DNA from: CAG-791 sp963605745
Lineage (GTDB): Bacteria; Bacillota; Clostridia; Lachnospirales; Lachnospiraceae
Reading direction: 5' to 3'
DNA length: 64,000 nt
Assembly: GCA_963605745.1 (NCBI GenBank)
Contig: CAVCWT010000005.1
Coordinates: forward strand, 29,064-93,063
Part shown: in pieces, positions 24,645 through 35,100 of the stretch
Numbering within the stretch: position 1 is the first letter of the stretch
Layout: the number at the start of each line of letters is the position of its first letter
Made by a program: the position numbers and the translations under genes
Notes under the pieces: model-generated
What the model was told of the DNA's origin: nothing
The model's database searches: none
What the model saw: the letters and a program-made list of their open reading frames with translations, nothing else

Positions 24645-26384
24645 TTGAATCATTCACGTGAGAGTGCAGCACCTGTTATGTACCGCCTGTTTTCCGGAAT
24701 CATGTATGCCGTCGTTGGACTGCTGTCCGGGATTATTCTGGTCTTTGGCATCGCGACGGTGATTACATTCCGGCAGTACGAACAAAACGACCTGTTCGAC
24801 ATTAGCAGAGACAATATTCCGCTGCTGATGCTGTCGGTTCTTATCGCTTTGGCAGTGATGGCAGGGATTTGCCGCTTTTTTTACAAAGAGGGGGAGCAAA
24901 CTTCTGATCGTTCATATAGTAATTCGCGTATTGACCGGACGAGTCAGCTGAATGAAAATAAGACGACCGCCCGCACCTGCGGCTTTTTCTGCGACAGATT
25001 GCACCTGCAGGAAAGGGACCATGCACCGTTTCCCTGGGCGATGATCCTGGTGTCGGCAGCGTTCTCGTTGTTCATGGTATTGGTGATTCGCGGCAATGCA
25101 ACGAACGATGCGCTGCAGCTCGATGAAATCATGCAGGAGTTCTCATCGGGAAATTATAATTCCTTTCAGCAAGGCGGCTACCTGTTCGTCTATCCCTTTC
25201 AGGTTACCTATGTGCTGATCGGGCAGGTGATCGCTGCGGCCTTCGGACCCTCCAACTATCTCGTGTATCAGCTGCTGAATGTGGTGTCGATTGTCTGCAA
25301 TCTGTATTGTCTGTATCGTATTGCCTGGGAACTCTTTCACAGTCAGAGGATCTGTCTGGTGATGGAGCTCTTGTCGATGGGGTGTTGGTTCTATTACGTG
25401 TTTGCAACCTTTATCTATTCGGATTTGTGGTCCTTTGCGCCGCAGACGGCAGCGTTTTTATTTATGATCTGTTATCTGCGCAGGAGAAAATGGTCAGACA
25501 TTCTTTGGGCAGGAATTATGATTGCTGCGGCCTGCCTTCTCAAGACCAATTGCTATATCGCGCTGATCGCGATGGTGTTGACCTTACTGGTTGATGGAAT
25601 TCTCCCCAAGACAGAGAATGAGGATGATGCAGATCAGGGGATGATCCGGCTTGGCCGGGCGGTTCTCACGGTCATCCTGCTGCTGACCTTGTGTCAGGGA
25701 TCCAAGTGGGCCGTGAACAAGGCTGTTGCGAAGGCAGCAGGTCTGGAACGTCTTCCGGAGGGAACACCGGCGATCACGTATCTTGCCATGGGAATGCAGG
25801 AAGCGGAGGGCAAGTACGGCTGGTACAACGGAAGGAACGTTGGTCTGTTCCGGGAAGGCGAATTTGACCGGGAGCGCACGACACAGCTGGCCATCGAATC
25901 GATACAGAAATCGATAGCAGAGTTTCGTAATTCCGGCCGTTATTTTGTCCGATTCTATCTGGGCAAGTTCCTCTCACAGTGGGGGGATCCTACCTGTGTA
26001 TCCATGCGGGAACTGGAAGAGACGAATCGACATACGGAGGCATCGCCGCTGGAGGAGTCGCTGATTTTCGGTAGCGGCAGCCAGGTGCTGCAGTGGGGCA
26101 TGAATGTGATTCAGACGATTATTTACCTTGGAGTGTGTATCTATCTGGGAAGCCGGTTGATCGGGCTCCTTGGCAGGGAGCATAAGAGCCCCTCGCTTTG
26201 CGAATTTCTGATTGTGATTTTTATTCTGGGGGGAATGCTGTTTCACCAGCTGTGGGAGGCCTCCGGACGATATACGATGCGGTATTATCTGACGATGCTG
26301 CCGCTTGCAGCCTATGGAATTGATGCGCTGAGCAGACATTTCCCGCTGCTGCACTGCAAAAAGACAGATGCATCAAAAATGTGA
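24645..26384 (+). CDS. Polytopic membrane protein, GT-C glycosyltransferase-like
   Basis: A 579-residue protein with about twelve hydrophobic segments. After two N-terminal helices and a charged loop, a loop with LQLDEIMQEFSSGNYNSFQQGGYLF resembles the first extracellular loop of GT-C fold (PMT/ArnT-like) glycosyltransferases, and a C-terminal soluble part is short. Relatives transfer sugars from lipid carriers to cell-envelope acceptors; the acceptor is unknown. Start is a TTG at 24645 with AGGAG eight bases upstream; an ATG at 24641 is in another frame and ends after six codons. The gene diverges from the small peptide gene. Confidence 0.65.
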   Translation: MNHSRESAAPVMYRLFSGIMYAVVGLLSGIILVFGIATVITFRQYEQNDLFDISRDNIPLLMLSVLIALAVMAGICRFFYKEGEQTSDRSYSNSRIDRTSQLNENKTTARTCGFFCDRLHLQERDHAPFPWAMILVSAAFSLFMVLVIRGNATNDALQLDEIMQEFSSGNYNSFQQGGYLFVYPFQVTYVLIGQVIAAAFGPSNYLVYQLLNVVSIVCNLYCLYRIAWELFHSQRICLVMELLSMGCWFYYVFATFIYSDLWSFAPQTAAFLFMICYLRRRKWSDILWAGIMIAAACLLKTNCYIALIAMVLTLLVDGILPKTENEDDADQGMIRLGRAVLTVILLLTLCQGSKWAVNKAVAKAAGLERLPEGTPAITYLAMGMQEAEGKYGWYNGRNVGLFREGEFDRERTTQLAIESIQKSIAEFRNSGRYFVRFYLGKFLSQWGDPTCVSMRELEETNRHTEASPLEESLIFGSGSQVLQWGMNVIQTIIYLGVCIYLGSRLIGLLGREHKSPSLCEFLIVIFILGGMLFHQLWEASGRYTMRYYLTMLPLAAYGIDALSRHFPLLHCKKTDASKM

Positions 26385-26466
26385 GGAATACAATGATTCC
26401 GCACAAATTGCACGATTGCTGGGTTTGTCACAATCCAAAGTCCCAGCGGATTCTGCACTGAATTGA
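26368..26466 (+). CDS. Possible 32-codon ORF with HTH-like sequence
   Basis: A short frame overlapping the end of the preceding gene by 17 bases. Its translation contains DSAQIARLLGLSQSKV, which resembles the recognition-helix region of helix-turn-helix proteins. No good ribosome site is present and the frame is short, so it may be chance or a remnant of a lost regulator. Confidence 0.2.
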   Translation: MHQKCEEYNDSAQIARLLGLSQSKVPADSALN

Positions 26467-26514
26467 ATTCTGAAATTTGACGATCTGATAGGCGGCTTTC
26501 GAAAGGGGAATGCC

Positions 26515-27702
26515 ATGAACGGAATCGATGTACTGGGATCTCTGGCTAAATATTATGCCGAGACCGATGTCATCTGTATCATTATTCTGGGGTGCCTGAT
26601 CTACCAGACCAACCATTCCAATTTTATCAAATCGCAGAAGATCCAGTTTACCACGGTGCTGGTCAGCGGTATTCTGTTTGCCCTCAGCGATCTGGTATGG
26701 GTTTTCAACAATGGCTTTTTGCCGTTGTCGATCCTGCCGGGGAATGGGATTGTCATCAGTTATGTTCTGAATGGGGGCAATGTGATGCTCTCAGCGGTGT
26801 CCTCCATGACATGGCTGATGTTTTCAGAAGGAGTGCAGGGAGAGTCTTATGAAAGACCTTCCCGGAAAAAGATTTTTGAACTCCTCCTGCCGGCAGCCGT
26901 TCTGTTGATTCTGACGGTTACAACACCTTATACCGGGCTGTTATTCAAGATCACGGAGGACGGAGAGTATGTAAGAGGAGTTGGCTATGCGATACAGGTT
27001 ATGCTCGCTTATGGCTACGTTCTTGTTGCGGTTGACCGGTCCTTGTCCCGGGCAAAACAGGCGGCCAACATGCAGACAAGGAAGCGATCACTGTCCATGG
27101 CCTCCTTTATGATCGGGCCATCGGCGGCGATGATCTTGCAGCTCTTTATTCAGAATATGCCGTTGCTCTTCATCGGAGTTGTAATTGGAATGATGAATGT
27201 CTTCGTGTCCTTGCAGGGGCAGCAGGTCCTGATTGATCCGTTGACAGGATTGAACAATCGCTCGCTTCTGGACCAGAAAATAAACGGAAAGATTGCCCAG
27301 ACAAAGGAAAAATCAAAACTATGGCTGCTGCTGATTGATGCGGATAAATTCAAGGAAATCAATGATATTTACGGGCATCTGGAAGGAGACCGGGCATTGT
27401 TCATGATCGCAGGAGCCATCAAGAAGAACTGCGAAAGACAGGATTATATCTGTCGCTACGGTGGAGATGAATTCATCATTCTGCATGAGGACAGCGAGGA
27501 CTTTAAGCCGGCGCAACTCGAAGAGCAGATTAACCGGGAGCTTGGAACCCATGAAACACCCTATGAGCTGCGGATTTCGCTGGGAGGCGCCTTCTATACA
27601 TCTGATATGAAGGACTGGAAGGATCTGATTAAGATTGCCGATCAGAATCTTTACCTGGTGAAACGAGCGAAGTACGAAACCAGGCATACGTCGGTACTGT
27701 AA
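26515..27702 (+). CDS. Membrane-bound diguanylate cyclase (GGDEF)
   Basis: A 395-residue protein with seven or eight N-terminal membrane helices (about 15-230) and a C-terminal GGDEF domain. The catalytic site is RYGGDEFIIL; the Mg/substrate segment LLIDADKFKEINDIYGHLEGD and the start DPLTGLNNR are intact. It should make cyclic di-GMP in response to a membrane or extracytoplasmic signal. No clear inhibitory RxxD site is seen. AAGGGG before the ATG supports the start. A nested hairpin and a second hairpin follow the gene. Confidence 0.94.
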   Translation: MNGIDVLGSLAKYYAETDVICIIILGCLIYQTNHSNFIKSQKIQFTTVLVSGILFALSDLVWVFNNGFLPLSILPGNGIVISYVLNGGNVMLSAVSSMTWLMFSEGVQGESYERPSRKKIFELLLPAAVLLILTVTTPYTGLLFKITEDGEYVRGVGYAIQVMLAYGYVLVAVDRSLSRAKQAANMQTRKRSLSMASFMIGPSAAMILQLFIQNMPLLFIGVVIGMMNVFVSLQGQQVLIDPLTGLNNRSLLDQKINGKIAQTKEKSKLWLLLIDADKFKEINDIYGHLEGDRALFMIAGAIKKNCERQDYICRYGGDEFIILHEDSEDFKPAQLEEQINRELGTHETPYELRISLGGAFYTSDMKDWKDLIKIADQNLYLVKRAKYETRHTSVL

Positions 27703-27705
27703 AAA

Positions 27706-27764
27706 ACAAACACGCCTGCGGGGAGAGCCGGTACAGCGAATTCGTCTGCGAACAGGCGGTTTGT
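27706..27764. repeat. Nested hairpin after the diguanylate cyclase gene
   Basis: ACAAAC/GTTTGT and CGCCTG/CAGGCG enclose inner pairs including TTCG-TCTG-CGAA. It shares the 13-mer GAATTCGTCTGCG with arm 3 of cloverleaf copy B (16675-16687), suggesting a related element. Confidence 0.6.
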
Positions 27765-27793
27765 GGTGAAACAGATGAGGATCAACAAAGGAC

Positions 27794-27830
27794 TAAGAGC
27801 CCGTCGCTGCAAGGCAGCGGCGGGCTCTTA
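27794..27830. terminator. Strong hairpin between converging GGDEF and asnB genes
   Basis: A 17-bp stem with one G-T pair (TAAGAGCCCGTCGCTGC and its partner) and an AAG loop. Neither strand has a T-run, yet its position between converging genes suggests a bidirectional transcription stop. Confidence 0.6.
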
Positions 27831-27944
27831 GCGAATAAAAGAAAATAGAGAATATGTATAGCAAGCGATCCCGCGGAGAACCGCATTACTACCGAAAAGG
27901 GATTGGCCCATCAGCCGCATAGAAGAACTGAAGAGCAAACGGTG

Positions 27945-29528
27945 TTATTCTCCGGATGCACCGTAGTTGGACAGAACACGAGCGGAAGGATCGTTGACAT
28001 TGCAGCCCTCCCAGCTCTTGTTGGGCATCCAGAAATCCGGAATCAGCTGGCTCTGACCGGGATAGTATTTTTCAAAAATCTCGCGATACAGAAGGGATTC
28101 CTTGGTAAAGGGCTGTGCATGTGTATACTGCGCACGCCTTGTCTCATATTCTTCATCCGTATAGAGGGACTCGGCATATTCAATCAGATCGTTGCGCAGA
28201 GAATGTCCGACAGCGTCGGAGAAAGCGGCTTTCTCACGCATCAGAATCGACTCCGGAATGAGATCGTCTTTTTCAAAGGCGTGACGAACGAGGTACTTGC
28301 CGATGCCGTATTTGTTCAGCTTCTTTTCGGGATCGATGTGCATGACATATTCCACAAAGTCCAGATCACCGAAAGGAACACGTGCCTCGAGAGAGTTCAC
28401 TGAGATGCAGCGATCTGCACGGAGAACATCGTAGACGTTGATCTCACGAATTCGCTTCTCGGCTTCCTTCTGGAAGGCATCAGCACTGGGCGCAAAGTCC
28501 GTATATTTGTATCCAAAGAGCTCGTCCGAAATCTCACCGGTCAGAACTACACGAATGTCGGTGTTCTCATGGATCCATTTGCAGACAAGGTACATACCGA
28601 TGGAGGCACGAACTGTCGTGATGTCAAACGTGCCGAGAGCTTCAATGACAGGCTCTAAGGCGCCAATGACATCGTCTCTTGTGATGATGACCTCATGGTG
28701 GTTGGAGTGAATGTAGTCAGCTACCTGCCGGGCATACTTAAGATCAATGGCATCGATGTCCATGCCGATGGAGAAGGTCTCCAAAGGCTTGTCCATGAGC
28801 TTTGCCGCAGCGCCGCAGACAAGAGACGAATCCAAGCCGCCGGAGAGAAGGTAACCAACCGGAGCATCGGCATCGAGACGCTTCTCAATGCCGCGCATCA
28901 GCTTGTCATGGATATTTTTCGAAATGGTCTCGAGGTTATCGTCGTTGTAATAATCAATGGCCGTAAGGTCGCGATAGGTATGGAAAGAACCCTCTTTGTA
29001 GTAGCAGCCGGGAGGGAAGGGCAGGATCTTGTCGCAAAGCTCCACAAGGTTCTTAGGCTCAGAGGCAAAAAGGATCACACCGTCCTTGTCATATCCATAA
29101 TACAAAGGACGAATGCCGATCGGGTCACGGGCGGCAATGTACTCGTTTGTTTTGGCGTCATAGATAATAAGAGCATACTCGGCATCCAGCAGACGGAACA
29201 TGTCAACGCCATACTCTTCATATAAAGGTAGCAGAATTTCACAGTCGCTATCCGATACGAAGGTGTAGCCGCGGCCCTTCAGATATTCCTTCATCGGGCG
29301 AAAACCATAAATCTCACCGTTGCAGACCACGTAGCTGCCGTCCCGTTCAAAAGGCTGCATGCCTTCCGGAGTCAGACCCATAATCGAAAGACGATTAAAG
29401 CCGAGGAACCCGTTTCCGGTATCAATCAGACGGGAATCATCCGGGCCTCGTGAGATTGTCTTGGCAAGAGCAGCAGCGGCATCCTCTTTCCGCGCAGATG
29501 CGCCGCAGTAACCTAAAATTGAGCACAT
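27945..29528 (-). CDS. asnB: Asparagine synthetase B (glutamine-hydrolysing)
   Basis: A 527-residue enzyme that makes asparagine from aspartate, ATP and glutamine. The N-terminal class II glutamine amidotransferase starts with MCSILG, placing the catalytic Cys at position 2, with FNRLSIMG and YVVCNGEIYG. The C-terminal synthetase has the PP-loop GYLLSGGLDSSLVCG and DIRVVLTGEISDELFGYKY. The ATG at 29528 is fixed by the need for Cys2 and by AAGGAG eight bases upstream. It diverges from glnA; its own promoter is followed at once by a terminator-like hairpin, so expression is probably attenuated. Confidence 0.97.
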   Translation of the reverse strand: MCSILGYCGASARKEDAAAALAKTISRGPDDSRLIDTGNGFLGFNRLSIMGLTPEGMQPFERDGSYVVCNGEIYGFRPMKEYLKGRGYTFVSDSDCEILLPLYEEYGVDMFRLLDAEYALIIYDAKTNEYIAARDPIGIRPLYYGYDKDGVILFASEPKNLVELCDKILPFPPGCYYKEGSFHTYRDLTAIDYYNDDNLETISKNIHDKLMRGIEKRLDADAPVGYLLSGGLDSSLVCGAAAKLMDKPLETFSIGMDIDAIDLKYARQVADYIHSNHHEVIITRDDVIGALEPVIEALGTFDITTVRASIGMYLVCKWIHENTDIRVVLTGEISDELFGYKYTDFAPSADAFQKEAEKRIREINVYDVLRADRCISVNSLEARVPFGDLDFVEYVMHIDPEKKLNKYGIGKYLVRHAFEKDDLIPESILMREKAAFSDAVGHSLRNDLIEYAESLYTDEEYETRRAQYTHAQPFTKESLLYREIFEKYYPGQSQLIPDFWMPNKSWEGCNVNDPSARVLSNYGASGE

Positions 29529-29610
29529 AACATATTCTCCTTTTATATATGTATTCTGCGCCACCGTCATGTTCGTTTCCCATACAGGAAATCTCGATGA
29601 AAATGGGCAT

Positions 29611-29676
29611 AAAAAGAAGCGGCAAAGAGCCCGGTCTCACCAAAATAACAGTGAGCCACGACCTCTTTGCCGCTTC
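29611..29676 (-). terminator. Leader terminator of asnB
   Basis: On the minus strand GAAGCGGCAAAGAG pairs perfectly with CTCTTTGCCGCTTC around an inner CTCAC/GTGAG hairpin, then TTTTTATG. It starts within about ten bases of the expected transcription start and precedes asnB by about 80 bases. Confidence 0.85.
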
Positions 29677-29688
29677 TCAATACGTGGA

Positions 29689-29717
29689 ATTATTGCGCGG
29701 CCGAAGGAAGATGTCAA
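29689..29717 (-). promoter_or_regulatory. Promoter of asnB
   Basis: Minus-strand TTGACA and AATAAT with a 17-base spacer, a near-consensus vegetative promoter. Confidence 0.8.
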
Positions 29718-29766
29718 GAGTGAAGTTTCTAATGCACTGCTAATGTATCCTTGTATACAAAATCGC

Positions 29767-29795
29767 TTGACACCGCCTTTTGAATATGGTAAACC
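29767..29795 (+). promoter_or_regulatory. Candidate promoter of glnA
   Basis: TTGACA followed after 17 bases by TAAACC. The -35 box is consensus, the -10 box weak. Confidence 0.6.
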
Positions 29796-29814
29796 TAACC
29801 GCATACAAAGCAAC

Positions 29815-29858
29815 GGCGCTTTGAGACTGGGATAACCAGCTCTCAAGGCGCCTTTTGC
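29815..29858 (+). terminator. Leader terminator of glnA
   Basis: GGCGCTTTGAGA pairs with TCTCAAGGCGCC (one G-T pair), topped by CTGG-GATAA-CCAG with a bulged C, then TTTTGCG. It ends about 30 bases before the glnA start, suggesting antitermination or attenuation control. Confidence 0.82.
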
Positions 29859-29887
29859 GTATCTGCAGAAAATAGAGGAGGAGCATT

Positions 29888-31996
29888 ATGGAAACAATCG
29901 TATCGATTCCTGAGATCTACGGAAGCCTCGTATTCGGCGACCAGGTCATGAAGGAGCGCCTGCCTAAGGATGTCTATAAGGCAGTCCGCAAGTGCATTAA
30001 GAGCGGAACACACCTGGATCTGGAGGTTGCCAACACCGTTGCTGCAGTTATGAAAAACTGGGCACTCGAGCACGGCGCAACCCACTTTACCCACTGGTTC
30101 CAGCCACTGACCGGTCTGACTGCTGAAAAACACGACAGCTTCATTTCCCCTACCGCAGATGGGAAGGTCATCATGGAATTCTCCGGCAAGGAGCTGGTAA
30201 AGGGCGAGCCGGATGCATCCTCCTTCCCGTCCGGAGGACTTCGCGCAACCTTTGAGGCAAGAGGCTATACCGCATGGGATCCATCTTCCCCGGCTTTCAT
30301 TAAGGATGGAACTCTGTATATTCCGACGGCATTCTGCTCGTACGGCGGACAGGCTCTGGACAAGAAGACTCCGCTTCTTCGTTCCATGGAGGCTCTTTCT
30401 ACGCAGGCTGTCAAGGTCCTGCACCTTCTGGGCAACACGGCTGTGACCCATGTAGATACCACTGTGGGATCTGAGCAGGAATATTTCCTCATCGACAAGG
30501 ATATGTATCTGAAGAGAAAGGACCTGCTCCTGACAGGCCGCACGCTCCTTGGTGCTCCTGCTCCGAAGGGACAGGAGATGGAGGATCATTACTTTGGTGT
30601 TCTGAAGCCGAAGGTTGCGGAATATATGCATGACCTCGATCAGGAGCTTTGGAAAGTCGGCGTTCCGGCTAAGACCAAACACAACGAGGTAGCACCCAGC
30701 CAGCACGAGCTCGCACCGGTATTCGAGACGGCAAACGTAGCAGTTGATCACAACCAGCTGACCATGGAGATGATGAAGAAGGTTGCGGACAAGCACAACT
30801 ACGCATGCCTTCTGCACGAGAAGCCGTTTGACGGTGTCAATGGCTCCGGCAAGCATAACAACTGGTCCATCGTAACAGATACCGGCGAGAATCTTCTCGA
30901 TCCTGGCAAGACACCGGCTGAAAATGTCCAGTTCCTGGTATTTCTTCTGGCAACCATAGCAGCCGTCGACGAGTATGCAGATCTTCTTCGCGTCAGCGTT
31001 GCGACCGCAGGAAATGATCACCGTCTTGGCGCCAACGAGGCACCGCCGGCCGTTATTTCGATCTTTGTCGGAGATGAGCTGGCAGCCGTTCTAAAGTCCA
31101 TCGAGGAAGGCACCGCCTTCAAGGGCACCGGAAAGAGCATCATGGATCTGGGAACCTCGGTTCTGGCAGATATTACCAAGGACACGACAGACCGCAACCG
31201 GACGTCACCGTTTGCCTTCACCGGCAACAAGTTCGAGTTCCGTATGCCTGGCTCTGCGGTATCCGTTGCCAACCCGAACATTGTTCTGAACACCGCTGTT
31301 GCTGACAAGCTTGCAGAGATTTATGAGGCCTTGAAGGATGTGAAGGCCGAGGATCTGGACGAGGCGGTACAGGCACTCCTTAAGAAACTCCTTGCTGAGC
31401 ACAAGAGAGTCATCTTCAACGGAAACGGCTACACCGATGAATGGATCGAAGAGGCAGAAAAGAGAGGCCTTGATAACCTGAAGTCTCTGCCGGATGCAAT
31501 GCCCAGACTTATTACAGACAAGTCCATCAAGCTGTTCACAACGCACGGCGTATTCACGGAGGAAGAGCTGCAGTCTCGTTATGAGATCTTCCTGGAGAAC
31601 TACGCAAAGACCATCCATATTGAATCACTGACCATGCAGGAGATGGTTCGTAAGGACTTCACCAGCGGACTGGTCAGCTACATGAAGGATGTGACCAACG
31701 AAGCGCTTAAGAAAAAACAGCTCCTGCCGAACCTTAAGTGCTCTTACGAGGACGAGATCATCACGACACTGGACGAGACCTCCGAGAAGATCGGAACTGC
31801 ACTGGCTAAGCTGGATGCAGACACCAAGACTGCCGAGAAGGAGACCGATGAGCTAAAGGCCGCACAGTTCTACCACGAGACGATCCTGACAGATATGGAT
31901 GTTCTTCGTGAATCGGTAGATAAGGCAGAGGCCATCATTCCGGACGGATACCTTCCGTATCCTACCTACGGACAGATGCTGTTCAGCCTTCGGTAA
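29888..31996 (+). CDS. glnA: Glutamine synthetase type III
   Basis: A 702-residue enzyme forming glutamine from glutamate, ammonia and ATP. The length of about 700 and motifs FTHWFQPLTG, GGLRATFEARGYTAWDP, VGSEQEYFLID, NEVAPSQHELAPVFE and KHNNWS identify the GSIII (GlnN) class, distinct from the roughly 450-residue GSI. GSIII forms double-hexamer rings and differs in regulation from GSI. GAGGAGG upstream sets the start. It is followed by gltB-gltD, giving a complete GS/GOGAT route. Confidence 0.97.
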   Translation: METIVSIPEIYGSLVFGDQVMKERLPKDVYKAVRKCIKSGTHLDLEVANTVAAVMKNWALEHGATHFTHWFQPLTGLTAEKHDSFISPTADGKVIMEFSGKELVKGEPDASSFPSGGLRATFEARGYTAWDPSSPAFIKDGTLYIPTAFCSYGGQALDKKTPLLRSMEALSTQAVKVLHLLGNTAVTHVDTTVGSEQEYFLIDKDMYLKRKDLLLTGRTLLGAPAPKGQEMEDHYFGVLKPKVAEYMHDLDQELWKVGVPAKTKHNEVAPSQHELAPVFETANVAVDHNQLTMEMMKKVADKHNYACLLHEKPFDGVNGSGKHNNWSIVTDTGENLLDPGKTPAENVQFLVFLLATIAAVDEYADLLRVSVATAGNDHRLGANEAPPAVISIFVGDELAAVLKSIEEGTAFKGTGKSIMDLGTSVLADITKDTTDRNRTSPFAFTGNKFEFRMPGSAVSVANPNIVLNTAVADKLAEIYEALKDVKAEDLDEAVQALLKKLLAEHKRVIFNGNGYTDEWIEEAEKRGLDNLKSLPDAMPRLITDKSIKLFTTHGVFTEEELQSRYEIFLENYAKTIHIESLTMQEMVRKDFTSGLVSYMKDVTNEALKKKQLLPNLKCSYEDEIITTLDETSEKIGTALAKLDADTKTAEKETDELKAAQFYHETILTDMDVLRESVDKAEAIIPDGYLPYPTYGQMLFSLR

Positions 31997-32045
31997 TCCG
32001 AAAAGATCGTACAACACAAACGCCAAGGAAGGGCGATGCAGGGTT

Positions 32046-32071
32046 CCTGATCCGGCAGAACGGATCAGGAA
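32046..32071 (+). repeat. Hairpin between glnA and gltB
   Basis: CCTGATCCG-GCAGAA-CGGATCAGG, extended by TT/AA. No T-run follows; it may moderate read-through or RNA stability between glnA and gltB. Confidence 0.55.
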
Positions 32072-32107
32072 TCGTTGCGTACCCGAAAGAATGAGATTAT
32101 AGAGAAT

Positions 32108-35100
32108 ATGAAAACAGTACAGGAACAAGAAGAATACAGAAAAAGGCTCTACAACAATCTGAATGAAGAGCATGATGCCTGTGGAATCGGAACCATCGTA
32201 AACATCGATGGTCACAAGGATTACCAGGTCCTGGATGATGCACTTCATATCGTGGAAAAGCTGGAGCACCGCGCGGGAAAGGATGCAACCGGCAAGGTCG
32301 GCGACGGTGTCGGCATTCTGACACAGATCAGCCATAAATTCTTTAAAAAGGCAGCCCTGGCCGCCGGCATCAAACTGGGAAAGGAAAGAGAGTATGGCAT
32401 CGGCATGTTCTTTTTCCCGCAGGACTCCTTAAAGAGAACCTTTGCGATGCGTATGCTGGAAGTGATTACGCAGAAGGAGGGGTTAAAGCTCCTTGGCTGG
32501 CGCAGCGTTCCGGTTCATCCGGAGATTCTGGGCGACCTTGCCAAGGATTCCATGCCATGTATTATGCAATGCTTTATTGAGAAGCCGGAGAACGTCGAAA
32601 AGGGAATCGAATTCGATCGCATGCTCTATGTGGTTCGCCGTGAGTTCGAACAAAGCTCCGAGGATACCTATATCTGCTCACTGTCCTCGAGAACCATTGT
32701 CTATAAGGGCATGTTCCTGGTCATGCAGCTGCGAGGGTTCTACGACGATCTGCAGGATCATGATTATGAAACAGCCATTGCCATTGTGCACTCCCGTTTC
32801 TCAACGAACACAACACCGTCCTGGAATCGTGCGCATCCTTACCGCATGATCGCCCACAACGGTGAGATCAATACCATTCGAGGCAACATCGACCGTATGC
32901 TGGCTCGTGAGGAGACCATGTCGTCTCCTGTCATGGAGAAGGACATCGACAAGATTTTTCCGGTCATCTCCGGCACAGGTTCGGATTCTGCCATGCTGGA
33001 CAATACGCTGGAATTCCTGTATCTGAATGGAATGCCGCTCCCTCTTGCCATGATGGTCATTGTACCGGAGCCCTGGAAGAATAACCGTTTCATGGAGCAG
33101 GATAAAAAGGACTTCTACCATTACTATGCAACCATGATGGAGCCATGGGACGGTCCTGCCGCCATCCTGTTCTCAGACGGTGATCTGGTGGGCGCAACGC
33201 TGGATCGAAACGGCCTTCGTCCGTCTCGCTATTACATCACCGATGACAATCGCCTGATCCTGGCCTCGGAGGTCGGGGTACTGGACATTGCGCCGGAGCA
33301 TATTGTGAAGAAATCAAGACTCGAGCCCGGTCGTATTTTGCTCGTAGATACGGTGCAGAAAAAGATCATCTCCGATGAGGAGTGCAAGAGCCGGTATGCG
33401 GGTCACGAGCCCTACGGCGAGTGGCTGGACGGGAACCTTTTGCATCTTTCCAAGCTCCCGATTCCGAACAAAAAGATTCCGACTCACGATCAGACGCTGC
33501 GCGATCAGCTCTACAAGGTGTTCGGTTATACCTATGAGGACGTTCGCGACGACATTCTGCCGATGGCAGAAAACGGCGTAGAGCCTACGGTCTCGATGGG
33601 GCATGACGTTCCGCTGGCAGTTCTTTCCCGTCAGCATCAGCTCCTGTTCAATTATTTCAAGCAGCTGTTCGCACAGGTGACGAACCCGCCGATCGATTCT
33701 CTTCGCGAGAAGGTGGTCACGGATACCACGGTTTACATCGGCTCCGATGGTGACCTTCTGAATGAGAAGGCTGAGAACTGCCGCGTGTTGGAGGTGAATC
33801 ATCCGATCCTGACCGGCGTTGATATTATGAAGATCAAGTCGCTGGATCAGCCGGGGTTCCACACGGAGACCATTTCGCTCCTGTATTACAAGAACACCTC
33901 TCTGGAGCGTGCGTTAGAGCAGCTGAATATCGCGGTGGACCGTGCAGCTGCAGAGGGCAAGAACATCATCATCCTTTCGGATCGCGGTGTGGATGAGAAC
34001 CATGTGCCGATGCCCGCGCTCCTGGCAGTGTCCTCTGTGGAGCAGCACCTCGTTAGGACCAAAAAACGCACGAAGGTTTCCATCGTTCTCGAATCCGGTG
34101 AGCCAAGAGACGTCCACCAGATGGCAACGCTCCTTGGCTTTGGCGCACGTGCGATTCACCCGTACCTTGCCCATGAGTGCATTGCAGAGCTCATCGACAA
34201 GGGGATTCTCGATAAGGATTATCACACGGCGATTGAGGACTACAACAAGGCGCTTTTGTCCGGCGTTGTCAAGATTGCAGCCAAAATGGGAATCTCGACC
34301 ATCCAGTCCTATCAGTCCGCTCGGATTTTCGAAGCAATCGGACTCTCGAAGGAGGTCATTGACCGGTATTTTACCGGTACGGTATCCCGTGTTGGCGGCA
34401 TCGGCTTAAAGGAGATCGAGGAAGGAATCGCCTTCCGTCATGATCATGCCTTTGATCCTCTTGGTCTTGGTACCGACACCTCCCTTGACAGCGTTGGCTT
34501 TCACGGCCTTCGCAGCGGCAAGGACAAGGAGGATCACCTTTACAGCCCGGAGACGATCATTAATCTGCAGCAGGCAGTCCGCAAGGGCAGCTACGAGCAG
34601 TTCAAAGTCTACACGGACCTTGTGGATGATTCGGCACACCCGCATACGCTCCGCGGTTTGATGGATTTTGTTCCACAGCAGGCACCGGTTCCGATTGAGG
34701 AGGTAGAACCCGTCGAGGAGATCGTCAAGAGATTTAAGACAGGTGCTATGTCCTACGGCTCCATTTCACAGGAAGCGCACGAGACGATGGCCATTGCCAT
34801 GAACCGTCTGGGCGGCAAGTCCAATACCGGTGAGGGCGGCGAGGATCCGGCGCGCTTTGGCACAGAGAAAAACTCTGCAATCAAGCAGGTGGCGTCCGGA
34901 CGTTTTGGAGTGACCTCGGCTTACCTTGGAAGTGCTGTGGAAATTCAGATTAAGATGGCTCAGGGTGCAAAACCCGGCGAGGGCGGTCATCTGCCCGGCA
35001 AGAAGGTATACCCCTGGGTTGCAAAGACCAGATATTCAACGCCCGGCGTATCCCTGATCTCACCGCCGCCGCACCACGATATCTATTCCATCGAGGATCT

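Noticed and set aside
29611..29717. T-box riboswitch in the asnB leader
   Set aside because: The leader is too short and the conserved GGGTGGNACCGCG block is absent; TTGGTGAGACCGGG only resembles it.
29815..29858. ANTAR-type tandem hairpins at glnA
   Set aside because: Only one hairpin is visible, and its GATAA loop does not match the hexaloop pattern with A at position 1 and G at 4.
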